64,000 nucleotides of DNA from the NCBI GenBank assembly GCA_030403585.1, contig JAUEPE010000027.1, positions 1 through 64,000 of the forward strand, written 5' to 3'. A program made the position numbers and the translations under genes. Below the pieces are notes generated by a model. That model saw only the letters and a list, made by a program, of their open reading frames with translations, had not been told where the DNA came from and did no database searches. The stretch comes from Frankia sp. RB7 (GTDB lineage: Bacteria > Pseudomonadota > Alphaproteobacteria > Rhizobiales > Xanthobacteraceae). Shown one piece after another: positions 15,716-26,716 of the stretch. Each line of letters begins with the position of its first letter. Within the stretch, counting starts at the first letter, position 1.

Positions 15716-15776
15716 GCGTTAACCATCCGGCGCGAACGTCAGCGAAGAGATCGCTGACGTTCTCTGCGACAGAGGA

Positions 15777-18161
15777 TCAGAACCTGTAGCTCGCTTGAAT
15801 CCTCACCGTGCGCCCCTGGCCGGGTGAGATGTTGTTATTGCCGTCGGCCGAGGCCCAATATCCCTTGTTGAAGATGTTCTCGATCGTCAGCTGCGCGCGC
15901 CAATTGGCATCGATCGTGGCGTAGACGCCGGCATCGAAGCGCACGAAGCTCGGCAGCCTCACCGTATCGTCGGACGACGCAAACGAATCGCCGAAATAGA
16001 TGATGCCGAGTGCCGCCGCCCACATCGGCGTGAACTGGTACTTGTTCCACCATGCGAACTGATTGTACGGCACGAGCTGCACGCGATTGCCGGCAACGAC
16101 GGTGGCTGATGTCGCGCTGGTGATCTTCGCGTCCGTATAGGCATAGCCCAGCGACGATTGCCATTGGTCGGTGACGTAACCGACGAGGCTCGCCTCGAAG
16201 CCGCGCGTCAGCGTGGCTCCGGATGGGAAGAAGAAGCCGGGATTGTTGCCGTCGGCGATCGGCTGGTTGGTGCGGTTGAGATTGTAGATCGCCGTCGAGA
16301 ACAGCAGCTTCGGGTTGATGTTCCACTTCATCCCTACCTCGGTGTTCTCGAACTTCTGCGGCTGCAGGATCAGCGTGCCGTCGGTCAGCGACGAGAACTG
16401 ATCGCCGGAGGCAGGGAGGTACGAGATGCTGTAGGCGGTGTAGATCGACATGGTCTCGATCGGCTTGACGATCAGGGCCGCCTGCGGCGACACCAGATTG
16501 TCGGTGCGGGCGCGGTTGATGTTGGTGTTCATGTCCAGCGCCGACATCTCGAACCGGTCGAACCGCGTGCCCACGATGAGCTGGAGCGCGCGAGAGAATT
16601 CGATCGTGTCGCGCAAGTACCCGGACTCGATGTTCAAGCCGTATTTGCTGTTGGAGTCCGGCGTGGCGACGCCGTCGGCGTTCACGGCCGTGAAGTGATG
16701 GACGAAGTTGATCGGCCCGAAATAGGTCGGCGCGAACGGGTTCTGGACGATGGTGTTGGTGCCGTTCGGAAACACGCCGGTGTTGCGGATGTCGATACCG
16801 GTCTGGCGGCCGAACTCGGTGCCGAAGCCGACCGTGTGCGCAATCGGCCCGGTCCAGCCCTTATAGGTGAAATCGGTCTGGTTGAAGAAATTCTCGCGGT
16901 TGGTGGTGTGCTGATAGGCGCCGAGATTCACTGCGGTGTCGGCCGGATTGACGGCGCCGGCGAGCGCGCCGCCGGTCGGATAGACGTTCTGGTAGAACTT
17001 CTGGTAGTCGGCCGCGATCGTGCCGTTGCGCACGGTCAACCCATTCTGGAAATCGTGCTCGACGATCGCCATGCCGGTTTGGACCGTTGCCTGCGCGGTG
17101 TTGAGGCTCGGGCTGCCGAAGAAGGTCTGGAAATTGCCGTTCGGCGCAAACGGCGTGGTCGGGTTGAACCGCGTGACGCCGCCGGGAAGGCTCTGCGAGG
17201 GATTGCCCCGATCGGCGGTGCGGCCGTCGTGGTAATATTCGTAGGAGAGCTTGACCTTGGTGAAGTCATCGGGCTTCAGCGTGACGGTCGGATTGATGCC
17301 GTAGCGCTCGAGATGGTTGAAGTCGCGGAACGCATCGCTGCCCTCGTAAAACACGTTCAGCCGCGCCGCGACGTTCTCGTTGATGGCCTGGCCTGCGTCG
17401 AGCGTGACGCGGCGGTCGCCCCAGGATCCGGTCTGCGCGGTGGCCTCGTAGATCCGGTTGCCGTCGGCCTCCTTGAGCGTACGGTTGAGCAGTCCGCCGC
17501 CGGCGCCGCGGCCAAAGGTGATCGCACTCGGGCCCTTCAGCACCTCGATGCTCTGGGCGTTGTACATGTCGCGGAAATACTGAACGTCGTCGCGAAAGCC
17601 GTTGACGAAGAAATTCGCGCTGGAATCGACGCCGCGGATGACGAGCTCGTCGCGATTGCCCTCGCCCTGGTGGACGGCGACGCTGGGCACGTAGCGCGTC
17701 ACGTCGGTCAGGCCCTGGTAATTCTGGTCCCGGATCTGCTCGTGCGTGATGACGGACAGCGATTGCGGAATATTGACGATCGGCGTGTTGGACTTGGTGG
17801 CAACGGAGGTGCTGTTGGCGAAATAGCCGACCGTGCCGGTCCGGGCGTCCTGCGACTCGGCGAACGGTTTTGGTGCGGGCGTGGTCTCCGGCCGGCGCGC
17901 TGTTTGCGTTCGGCGCGACCTTGTGCTGCCCGACCGGCGCGATGCCGTGGACGAATTGGAGCGGCGCTGCGCCTCGGGGGCCGTGACATCAACGGGAGGA
18001 AGCGTTGCGCCCGGAGCTGGCGCGGCTTGCGCGAAGGCCTGTGGACTGGCGAAGAATGCGCCTGAAGCCATCAATGCGGCCAGCACGCTGCCAGCGACCC
18101 TGTGGCCGGCAACATGGCTGGCAAAAGACAATAGATTTCCGTTGGCGGCGATGCTGCTCAT
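15777..18161 (-). CDS. TonB-dependent siderophore receptor
   Basis: 794 residues. Signal peptide at 1-44 ending SPQAFAQ. A low-complexity Ser/Arg/Thr/Pro linker (about 65-100) may hold the TonB box region. The plug domain follows with NIPQSLSVITHEQIRDQ, NELVIRG-like DELVIRGVDSSANFFVNGFRDD and EVLKGPSAITFGRGAGGGLLNR. The beta barrel ends in the required C-terminal aromatic, RIQASYRF. It fits the catecholate/ferric-siderophore receptors (Fiu/FhuE-like). SD AGGGAGGGCGCG. It acts in the outer membrane with TonB-ExbBD, which are not in this window. A possible Irr-type site lies upstream at 18297-18313. Confidence 0.93.
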   Translation of the reverse strand: MSSIAANGNLLSFASHVAGHRVAGSVLAALMASGAFFASPQAFAQAAPAPGATLPPVDVTAPEAQRRSNSSTASRRSGSTRSRRTQTARRPETTPAPKPFAESQDARTGTVGYFANSTSVATKSNTPIVNIPQSLSVITHEQIRDQNYQGLTDVTRYVPSVAVHQGEGNRDELVIRGVDSSANFFVNGFRDDVQYFRDMYNAQSIEVLKGPSAITFGRGAGGGLLNRTLKEADGNRIYEATAQTGSWGDRRVTLDAGQAINENVAARLNVFYEGSDAFRDFNHLERYGINPTVTLKPDDFTKVKLSYEYYHDGRTADRGNPSQSLPGGVTRFNPTTPFAPNGNFQTFFGSPSLNTAQATVQTGMAIVEHDFQNGLTVRNGTIAADYQKFYQNVYPTGGALAGAVNPADTAVNLGAYQHTTNRENFFNQTDFTYKGWTGPIAHTVGFGTEFGRQTGIDIRNTGVFPNGTNTIVQNPFAPTYFGPINFVHHFTAVNADGVATPDSNSKYGLNIESGYLRDTIEFSRALQLIVGTRFDRFEMSALDMNTNINRARTDNLVSPQAALIVKPIETMSIYTAYSISYLPASGDQFSSLTDGTLILQPQKFENTEVGMKWNINPKLLFSTAIYNLNRTNQPIADGNNPGFFFPSGATLTRGFEASLVGYVTDQWQSSLGYAYTDAKITSATSATVVAGNRVQLVPYNQFAWWNKYQFTPMWAAALGIIYFGDSFASSDDTVRLPSFVRFDAGVYATIDANWRAQLTIENIFNKGYWASADGNNNISPGQGRTVRIQASYRF

Positions 18162-18296
18162 CGCGCCCTCCCTTACTCTTCAAAGCTCGCCCGAATTCCC
18201 CAAGGATGCGGCCGGATGCGGGGCAAGACGCATCCGTGCACGCGAAGTCACTGCGTGCATGAACACGTTGGGCGTTCAGCAATTCCGGGACATCAG

Positions 18297-18313
18297 ATTT
18301 GAATCGTTCGAAA
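18297..18313. promoter_or_regulatory. Possible iron control element (Irr/ICE-like)
   Basis: ATTTGAATCGTTCGAAA resembles the ICE consensus TTTAGAANNNTTCTAAA at 11 of 14 fixed positions. It lies 136 bp upstream of the siderophore receptor start. This is a by-eye match only. Confidence 0.35.
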
Positions 18314-18428
18314 CATTTCGAGTTCCAACGATCCGCTCGCAAGCAGACCCGTGACGACTACGGAGTTGCCCCGCTGGCCGCCTGTGCTAGCAACTGGCCT
18401 GGATCTCTACGACGGCCGGGGGCGAGCG

Positions 18429-18521
18429 ATGACCACATTCAACCGCATCTTCACGACAGAGCGCCTGTTCCAGATCATCGTCATTCTGGCGGCGACGGTC
18501 GCGATGAAGCTCCTGGCCTGA
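18429..18521 (+). CDS. Possible 30-aa membrane peptide
   Basis: A short frame starting MTTFNRIFTTERLFQ with one hydrophobic helix (IIVILAATVAMKLLA) and the SD-like GGGGGCGAGCG before the ATG. It ends 12 bp before the cbbR stop, in the opposite orientation. It has the look of a real one-helix protein, but length alone cannot prove it. Confidence 0.35.
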   Translation: MTTFNRIFTTERLFQIIVILAATVAMKLLA

Positions 18522-18533
18522 GCACTGACGGCG

Positions 18534-19511
18534 CTATCGCTCGCCGAAATCGGGCACTTCGGGCAGATAGTTCGAGCCTTCCGAGCCCAAAAAATCGAAC
18601 ATCGCCTGCGCCGGCGGCAGCAGTACCTTGTCGCTGCGGCGGATCACATACCATTGCCGCACGATCGGCAGGCCCGCGACGTCGAGCACGATGAGGCGGC
18701 CCTCGGCAAGCTCATGCGCCACCGTGTGCGCCGAGATGAAGGCGATGCCGAGGCCCGCGATCACCGCCTGCTTGATGGTCTCGTTGCTGCTCATCTCCAT
18801 GCCGATGATCGGTTCGAGATCGGACCTCTGGAACATCCCCTCCATCAGCGTGCGCGTGCCCGAGCCGGGTTCGCGGGTAAGGAAGGTCTCGTGCACGAGA
18901 TCGGTCAGGCTGAGGCCGGAATCCTTCTCCAGCCAGTGCCCCTTGCGCGCGACGATGATGTGCGGATTTCGCCCGAGCTGACGCACATCGACGCTGACAT
19001 CGGCCGGCGGCCGACCCATCACGGCGAAATCGAGCTCGTAGCCGTGCATGGCCTCGCGGATCTCCTCGCGATTGCCGATGGTGAGCTTGATCTCGATCTT
19101 CGGTGAGCGTTTGGAGAATGCTGCGATCGCGTGCGGCACGAAATATTTCGCGGTCGAGACCGCGCCGAGATGCACCGTGCCGCCGGTCCTGCCCGTAAGC
19201 AGGTCGAGTGCGCCCTGGCAATCCGTGATCGCAGCTTCGACGCGCTCGGCGAGCGCCAGAACCTCCCGCCCGGCTTCCGTCAGCAGCATGCCGTCGCCTG
19301 TCCGCTGCACCAGGGGCAGGCCGGCGAGATCCTGAAGCTGGCGGAGCTGCTGCGTCACGGCCGGCTGCGTCAGCCCGAGCTGGGTCGAGGCGGCGGTCAC
19401 GCTGCCCTTGGCCGAAAGCGCCGCAAGCGAGCGCAGCTGCCGGATCGTCAGATGCCGGAGCTGGGTCGCCGCATGACCGGAGCCATTATAAGAAAATTCT
19501 TTGGCGCTCAT
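18534..19511 (-). CDS. cbbR: CbbR, LysR-type regulator of the Calvin cycle operon
   Basis: 325 residues. N-terminal winged HTH (about 20-80): RHLTIRQLRSLAALSAKGSVTAASTQLGLTQPAVTQQLRQLQDLAG. The effector domain (about 107-310) contains the CbbR-typical GAVSTAKYFVPHAIAAFSKRSP and GRPPADVSVD. It is transcribed divergently from cbbF with a 119-bp gap, the standard CbbR arrangement, and is expected to activate cbbFPTALSXE in response to metabolites such as RuBP. The start at 19511 is the only ATG before the HTH; its SD (GGAAAA, 13 nt away) is weak. Confidence 0.93.
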   Translation of the reverse strand: MSAKEFSYNGSGHAATQLRHLTIRQLRSLAALSAKGSVTAASTQLGLTQPAVTQQLRQLQDLAGLPLVQRTGDGMLLTEAGREVLALAERVEAAITDCQGALDLLTGRTGGTVHLGAVSTAKYFVPHAIAAFSKRSPKIEIKLTIGNREEIREAMHGYELDFAVMGRPPADVSVDVRQLGRNPHIIVARKGHWLEKDSGLSLTDLVHETFLTREPGSGTRTLMEGMFQRSDLEPIIGMEMSSNETIKQAVIAGLGIAFISAHTVAHELAEGRLIVLDVAGLPIVRQWYVIRRSDKVLLPPAQAMFDFLGSEGSNYLPEVPDFGER

Positions 19512-19545
19512 TATGAATAGAAATTTTCCTTATTAAGCCGGCCCT
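19485..19545. promoter_or_regulatory. Putative CbbR-binding AT-rich region
   Basis: An AT-rich island in otherwise GC-rich DNA. It contains AAGAAAATTCTT (palindromic) and TTATGAATAGAAATTTTCCT followed by TATTAAG, which hold several TNA-N7/8-TNA-type half sites as expected for CbbR. It spans the cbbR start and lies 86-146 bp before cbbF. Site boundaries are uncertain. Confidence 0.5.
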
Positions 19546-19630
19546 GTCAATCTCATCGTGCTGGGAATGACCGCGACCTGCCTCCACCGGGGAGGGAACT
19601 GGATGCGGCACCAGCAAGGGATGGACGCCG

Positions 19631-20668
19631 ATGACCGGGCAACTCAGGCTGGACGAGCATCTTCAACGGTATTGCGAGGCGAAGCCGCATGCGTTGGCCG
19701 TGGCGGCCGCGGTCGATGCCATCGCGGCCGCCGCAATCGAGATCGCCGACCTCATCGCTACAGGTGATCTCGCGGACGCCTCGGGCCTCACGACCGGCCG
19801 TAACAGCGACGGCGATCTCCAGCGCGATCTCGACGTGCAGGCGGATGCCATCTTGCGCCGCTGCCTCGGCAGGTTGCCGATCGCGGCACTTGCATCGGAG
19901 GAGATGCGCGAGCCGCAGATCGGCGATCGCGAAGCCAAAATCTGCGTCGCGATTGATCCGCTCGACGGCTCCTCCAACATCGATCTCAACATGACCGTCG
20001 GCACGATCTTCTCGATCCTGCCCGCGCCGGACGATATCGCGCTTGCCTTCCATCAGCGCGGCTCGGCGCAGCTGGCGGCGGGTTTCGTTACCTACGGTCC
20101 GCAGACTTCGCTGGCGCTGACGCTCGGCGACGGCGTCGACATTTTCACGCTCGATCGCAAGGCCGGCTGCTTCCGTCTGGCGCGGCGGAGCGTGCAGATT
20201 GCCGAGACGGGCGACGAATTCGCAATCAACGTCTCGAACCGTCGACACTGGGATCCGCCAATGCGCGCCTTCGTCGACGAATGCCTCGCCGGCATCGATG
20301 GTCCCGCAAATCGAAACTTCAACATGCGCTGGGTCGCATCGCTGGTCGCGGAAGCCTATCGCATCCTGACCCGCGGCGGTGTGTTCCTCTATCCATCCGA
20401 TGCCCGGCCCGGCTATGGCGACGGCCGCCTGCGGCTCACCTACGAGGCTCACCCGATGGCGATGATCATCGAGCAGGCTGGCGGCTCCGCTTCGACCGGA
20501 CGCGAGCGCATCCTCGACCTATCCGCGGAAAGCCTGCACCAGCGCGTGCCGCTGGTGATGGGGTCGACCAACGAGGTGCGGCGCGTGGCGGAAATGCACT
20601 GCGATCCGCTGCTGGTTGCCAGCGTCTCTGCGCCGCTGTTCGCGCGGCGTGGCTTCTTCCGGTCGTGA
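19631..20668 (+). CDS. cbbF: Fructose-1,6-bisphosphatase class I (CbbF)
   Basis: 345 residues with the metal-binding motif DPLDGSSN at 109-116, upstream GDLQRDLDVQAD and LASEE (catalytic Glu), and the C-terminal sugar-phosphate segment GGVFLYPSDARPGYGDGRLRLTYEAHPMA. It removes the C1 phosphate from fructose 1,6-bisphosphate (and probably sedoheptulose 1,7-bisphosphate) in RuBP regeneration. First gene of the cbb operon, 12 bp before cbbP. The ATG has AAGGGA 9 nt upstream. Confidence 0.96.
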   Translation: MTGQLRLDEHLQRYCEAKPHALAVAAAVDAIAAAAIEIADLIATGDLADASGLTTGRNSDGDLQRDLDVQADAILRRCLGRLPIAALASEEMREPQIGDREAKICVAIDPLDGSSNIDLNMTVGTIFSILPAPDDIALAFHQRGSAQLAAGFVTYGPQTSLALTLGDGVDIFTLDRKAGCFRLARRSVQIAETGDEFAINVSNRRHWDPPMRAFVDECLAGIDGPANRNFNMRWVASLVAEAYRILTRGGVFLYPSDARPGYGDGRLRLTYEAHPMAMIIEQAGGSASTGRERILDLSAESLHQRVPLVMGSTNEVRRVAEMHCDPLLVASVSAPLFARRGFFRS

Positions 20669-20680
20669 GCGAGGTGACCC

Positions 20681-21556
20681 ATGTCCAGGAAACATCCGAT
20701 CATCTCCATCACCGGCTCCTCCGGCGCCGGCACCACTTCGGTCAAGAAGACGTTTGAACAGATATTCTTCCGCGAGAAGGTCAACGCCAGCTACATCGAG
20801 GGCGATGCGTTCCATCGTTACGACCGCGCCGAGATGCGTGTGCGCATGGCGCAGGAGGCCGAACGCGGCAACAAGCATTTCAGTCATTTCAGCCCTGATA
20901 CAAATCTGTTCGAGGAGCTGGAGCGGGCATTCCGCGACTATGGCGAGACCGGCACTGCGACGACGCGGCACTACGTCCATGATTCCGAGGAGTCGGCGCT
21001 GCATGGTGTAGCGCCCGGCACCTTCACCGAGTGGAAGCAGCTTCCGGAGAATTCCGACCTGCTGTTCTACGAAGGCCTGCACGGCGCCGTGGTCACCGAC
21101 AAGGTCAATGTCGCGCGCTATGCCGACCTCAAGATCGGTGTCGTGCCCGTGATCAATCTCGAATGGATCCAGAAGCTGCATCGCGATCGCAGCGCGCGCG
21201 GCTATTCGACCGAGGCCGTCACCGACACCATCCTGCGGCGGATGCCGGACTACATCCACTACATCTGCCCGCAATTCTCCGAGACCGATATCAATTTCCA
21301 GCGTGTGCCGACGGTGGACACGTCCAATCCGTTTGTGGCGCGATGGATCCCGACGCCGGACGAATCGATGGTCGTAATCCGCTTCAAGAATCCGCGCGGC
21401 ATCGACTTTCCCTATCTGCTCTCGATGTTGCCGCACAGTTTCATGTCACGCGCGAACTCCATCGTATGCCCGGGGGCGAAGCTTGATCTCGCGATGCAGC
21501 TCATCCTGACGCCGCTCATCATGCAGCTCATCGAGCGCAAGCGGAACCTGAAGTGA
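20681..21556 (+). CDS. cbbP: Phosphoribulokinase (CbbP)
   Basis: 291 residues. P-loop GSSGAGTT at 12-19, then YIEGDAFHRYDRAEM (catalytic Asp), the NKHFSHFSPDTN segment and LFYEGLHGAV (Walker B-like). This is the class I, bacterial octameric type by length. It phosphorylates ribulose 5-phosphate to RuBP and is unique to the Calvin cycle. Tightly packed between cbbF (12 bp) and cbbT (16 bp). SD GAGCGAGGTGA. Confidence 0.97.
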   Translation: MSRKHPIISITGSSGAGTTSVKKTFEQIFFREKVNASYIEGDAFHRYDRAEMRVRMAQEAERGNKHFSHFSPDTNLFEELERAFRDYGETGTATTRHYVHDSEESALHGVAPGTFTEWKQLPENSDLLFYEGLHGAVVTDKVNVARYADLKIGVVPVINLEWIQKLHRDRSARGYSTEAVTDTILRRMPDYIHYICPQFSETDINFQRVPTVDTSNPFVARWIPTPDESMVVIRFKNPRGIDFPYLLSMLPHSFMSRANSIVCPGAKLDLAMQLILTPLIMQLIERKRNLK

Positions 21557-21572
21557 CCAGGGAGAGGATCGC

Positions 21573-23594
<2,022 letters not shown>

Positions 23595-23608
23595 CAGGAG
23601 GACTCTTC

Positions 23609-24694
23609 GTGGCCCGTATCACTCTTCGCCAATTGCTCGATCATGCCGCCAGCCATGGCTACGCGGTGCCGGCATTCAACATCAACAATATGGAGCAGGG
23701 CATCGCAATCATGCAGGCGGCGGCCGAGGTCGATGCGCCCGTCATCATCCAGGCCTCGCGCGGCGCGCGCAGCTATGCCGGCGATCTCATGCTCTCCCAC
23801 ATAATCGACGCGCTGGAACGGACCTATCCGGACATTCCGCTCTGCATGCACCAGGACCACGGCAATGACGAAGCGACCTGCGCGTCGGCCATCGCCCATG
23901 GCTTCACCTCTGTGATGATGGACGGCTCGCTCAAGGCCGATGCCAAGACGGCTGCCGACTACGACTACAACGTCGCGATCACGCGCCGTGTCGTCGATCT
24001 CGCGCACTGGGTGGGCGCCTCCGTCGAAGGCGAGCTCGGTGTGCTCGGCTCGCTCGAGCATGGCGGTGGCGAGCAGGAGGATGGCCACGGCGTCGAGGGC
24101 AAGGTTAGCCACGACCAGTTGCTGACCGATCCCGACCAGGCCGTCGACTTCGTTCGCGCGACAAAGGTCGATGCGCTCGCCATTGCGATGGGTACCTCGC
24201 ACGGCGCCTACAAGTTCAGCCGCAAGCCGGACGGCGATATTTTGGCGATGCGGGTGGTCGAGGAGATCCACCGCCGGCTGCCGAACACGCACCTCGTGAT
24301 GCACGGTTCCTCGTCGGTGCCGCAGCCACTGCAAGACATGTTCAACCAGTTCGGCGGCGAGATGCCACAGACCTGGGGCGTGCCGGTCGAGGAGATTGTC
24401 CGCGGCATCAAGAGCGGCGTGCGCAAGGTCAATATCGATACCGACTGCAGGCTGGCGATGACCGCCGTCTTCCGAAAAGTTGCAGCGCAAGCGCCCTCAG
24501 AATTCGATCCGCGCAAATTCCTGAAGCCGGCCATGGACGCGATGCGCGACCTCTGCCGCGAGAGGTTCGAGCAATTCGGCACGGCCGGGCATGCGAGCCG
24601 AATCAAAGTGATCCCCATGAGCGAGATGGCGCGGCGGTATCGCGCCGGCGACCTCGACCCGCGCATCGACGCCCGCGAGCCAGTCGCGGCCTGA
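23609..24694 (+). CDS. cbbA: Fructose-bisphosphate aldolase, class II (CbbA)
   Basis: 361 residues starting from a GTG at 23609 with SD ACAGGAGGACTCTTC. Catalytic D83 and zinc ligand H84 lie in CMHQDHGN. The segment GASVEGELGVLGSLEHGGGEQEDG and the later HGSSSVPQ are typical of the Calvin-cycle subtype of class II aldolases. It condenses triose phosphates to fructose (and sedoheptulose) bisphosphate. Cytosolic and Zn-dependent. It precedes cbbL by 47 bp. Confidence 0.96.
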   Translation: MARITLRQLLDHAASHGYAVPAFNINNMEQGIAIMQAAAEVDAPVIIQASRGARSYAGDLMLSHIIDALERTYPDIPLCMHQDHGNDEATCASAIAHGFTSVMMDGSLKADAKTAADYDYNVAITRRVVDLAHWVGASVEGELGVLGSLEHGGGEQEDGHGVEGKVSHDQLLTDPDQAVDFVRATKVDALAIAMGTSHGAYKFSRKPDGDILAMRVVEEIHRRLPNTHLVMHGSSSVPQPLQDMFNQFGGEMPQTWGVPVEEIVRGIKSGVRKVNIDTDCRLAMTAVFRKVAAQAPSEFDPRKFLKPAMDAMRDLCRERFEQFGTAGHASRIKVIPMSEMARRYRAGDLDPRIDAREPVAA

Positions 24695-24741
24695 GCCAAT
24701 ACAGAGAGCAGAGAAACGAAAAACGCCCTAAGGAGGCTAAC

Positions 24742-26202
24742 ATGAACCTACACACCGGCACAGTCCGCGGCAAAGAGCGCTATCGCTCGGGCACGATGGA
24801 ATACGCGCGCATGGGCTATTGGGAGCCCGACTATGTGCCGAAAGACACCGACGTCATCGCGCTGTTTCGCGTGACACCGCAGGAGGGCGTCGACCCGATC
24901 GAGGCGTCGGCCGCAGTCGCCGGCGAATCGTCGACCGCGACCTGGACGGTGGTGTGGACCGATCGGCTGACGGCTGCGGAGAAATATCGCGCCAAGTGCT
25001 ACCGCGTCGATCCGGTCCCGGGCACGCCGGGCTCGTATTTCGCCTACATCGCCTATGACCTCGATTTGTTCGAGCCGGGTTCGATCGCCAACCTCTCGGC
25101 CTCGATCATCGGCAACGTATTCGGCTTCAAGCCGCTCAAGGCATTGCGCCTGGAGGACATGCGTTTCCCGGTCGCCTATGTGAAGACATTCCAGGGACCT
25201 GCGACCGGAATCGTGGTCGAGCGCGAGCGGCTCGACAAGTTCGGCCGGCCGCTGCTCGGCGCAACGGTGAAGCCGAAGCTCGGTCTCTCCGGCCGCAACT
25301 ACGGGCGCGTGGTCTACGAGGCGCTGAAGGGCGGGCTTGACTTCACCAAGGACGACGAGAACATCAATTCGCAGCCCTTCATGCACTGGCGCGATCGCTT
25401 CCTCTATTGCATGGAGGCGGTGAACCGTGCGCAGGCGGCATCCGGCGAGGTCAAGGGCACGTATCTGAACGTTACCGCGGGCACGATGGAGGACATGTAC
25501 GAGAGAGCGGAATTCGCCAAGGAGCTCGGCTCGGTCATCGTCATGATCGACCTCGTGATCGGCTACACCGCGATCCAGTCCATGGCGAAATGGGCGCGCC
25601 GCAACGACATGATCCTGCATCTGCACCGTGCCGGCCACTCGACCTATACGCGGCAGAAGGGCCACGGCGTGTCGTTCCGCGTCATCGCGAAGTGGATGCG
25701 GCTGGCCGGCGTCGACCACATCCATGCCGGCACCGTGGTCGGCAAGCTCGAAGGCGATCCCAACACCACGCGCGGCTACTACGACGTCTGCCGCGAGGAT
25801 TTCAATCCGACCAGGCTCGAGCATGGCCTGTTCTTCGACCAGTCCTGGGCGAGCCTGAACAAGATGATGCCGGTTGCCTCCGGCGGCATCCATGCCGGCC
25901 AGATGCACCAGCTGCTCAATCTGCTCGGCGAGGACGTCGTGCTGCAATTCGGCGGCGGCACCATCGGACATCCCATGGGCATTGCGGCCGGCGCGATCGC
26001 CAACCGCGTGGCGCTGGAAGCGATGATCCTCGCCCGCAACGAGGGCCGCGACTACGTCCAGGAAGGTCCGGAAATCCTGGCCAGAGCGGCCGAGACCTGT
26101 ACGCCGTTGAAGGCTGCGCTCGAGGTCTGGAAGGACGTGAGCTTCAATTATCAATCCACCGACACGCCGGACTTCGTGCCGACTGCGCTCGAAGCGGTTT
26201 GA
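24742..26202 (+). CDS. cbbL: RuBisCO large subunit, form IC (CbbL)
   Basis: 486 residues. The activation site is GLDFTKDDENINSQP with carbamylated K203, D205 and E206. The catalytic K177 is in TVKPKLGLSG. HLHRAGHSTYTRQ and the flexible loop 6 region HAGTVVGKLEGDP are intact, so the enzyme should be active. The N-terminus (MNLHTGTVRGKERYRSGTMEY) and the presence of cbbX are those of red-type form IC. It carboxylates RuBP to two 3-phosphoglycerates. A strong SD (TAAGGAGGCTAAC) fits the need for high expression. Confidence 0.98.
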   Translation: MNLHTGTVRGKERYRSGTMEYARMGYWEPDYVPKDTDVIALFRVTPQEGVDPIEASAAVAGESSTATWTVVWTDRLTAAEKYRAKCYRVDPVPGTPGSYFAYIAYDLDLFEPGSIANLSASIIGNVFGFKPLKALRLEDMRFPVAYVKTFQGPATGIVVERERLDKFGRPLLGATVKPKLGLSGRNYGRVVYEALKGGLDFTKDDENINSQPFMHWRDRFLYCMEAVNRAQAASGEVKGTYLNVTAGTMEDMYERAEFAKELGSVIVMIDLVIGYTAIQSMAKWARRNDMILHLHRAGHSTYTRQKGHGVSFRVIAKWMRLAGVDHIHAGTVVGKLEGDPNTTRGYYDVCREDFNPTRLEHGLFFDQSWASLNKMMPVASGGIHAGQMHQLLNLLGEDVVLQFGGGTIGHPMGIAAGAIANRVALEAMILARNEGRDYVQEGPEILARAAETCTPLKAALEVWKDVSFNYQSTDTPDFVPTALEAV

Positions 26203-26212
26203 GGAGACCACC

Positions 26213-26620
26213 ATGAAAGTCACCCAGGGCTGCTTTTCGTTCCTGCCCGATCTGACCGACGACCAGATCACCAAGCAGGTGCAGTACTGCCTCGCCAATG
26301 GCTGGGCGGTGAACATCGAGTTCACCGACGAGCCGCATCCCCGCAACACTTATTGGGAGATGTGGGGCCTGCCGATGTTCGATCTTCAGGATGCCGCCGG
26401 CGTGATGATGGAGCTCGCCGAGTGCCGCAGGGTCTACGGCGACCGCTACATTCGCGTCAGCGGCTTCGATTCCACTCATGGCTGGGAGTCGGTGCGGATC
26501 TCCTTCATGGTCAACAGGCCGCCGCAGGAGGTCGAGTACGAGCTGGTGCGGCAGGAGGTAGGCGGGCGCGCAATCCGGTACAGCACCGTACGAAAGCAGG
26601 CCGCGCACGCCTCGACATAG
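26213..26620 (+). CDS. cbbS: RuBisCO small subunit, form IC (CbbS)
   Basis: 135 residues. MKVTQGCFSFLPDLTDDQI, EFTDEPHPRNTYWEMWGLPMF and YIRVSGFDSTHGWESVRISF are the conserved small-subunit segments. The C-terminal extension after about residue 100 (ELVRQEVGGRAIRYSTVRKQ) is the red-type beta-hairpin tail. It assembles with CbbL as L8S8. 10 bp after cbbL, and followed by a strong stem-loop before cbbX. Confidence 0.97.
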   Translation: MKVTQGCFSFLPDLTDDQITKQVQYCLANGWAVNIEFTDEPHPRNTYWEMWGLPMFDLQDAAGVMMELAECRRVYGDRYIRVSGFDSTHGWESVRISFMVNRPPQEVEYELVRQEVGGRAIRYSTVRKQAAHAST

Positions 26621-26671
26621 TCAACCGTCTCCGCGTGGAGCCTCCCTGCTCCAGATCCTTGGCGGACCACT

Positions 26672-26700
26672 GCTTCGCCGCCGCCCCGCGGCGAAGCTTT
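26672..26700 (+). promoter_or_regulatory. Perfect 10-bp stem-loop between cbbS and cbbX
   Basis: GCTTCGCCGC (26672-26681) pairs with GCGGCGAAGC (26688-26697) around a CGCCCC loop, followed by TTTC. It sits in the 96-bp gap between cbbS and cbbX. It may stabilise the 3' end of cbbLS mRNA or partly terminate transcription, lowering cbbX/cbbE output relative to RuBisCO (inference). Confidence 0.65.
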
Positions 26701-26716
26701 CATATTCGAGGCGTCG

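Noticed and set aside
16158..18065. 635-codon plus-strand frame opposite the TonB receptor
   Set aside because: Antisense shadow of a well-supported receptor gene; low-complexity Val/Arg/Asp-rich translation without domains.
24748..26349. 533-codon minus-strand frame opposite cbbL
   Set aside because: Antisense shadow of an intact RuBisCO gene.
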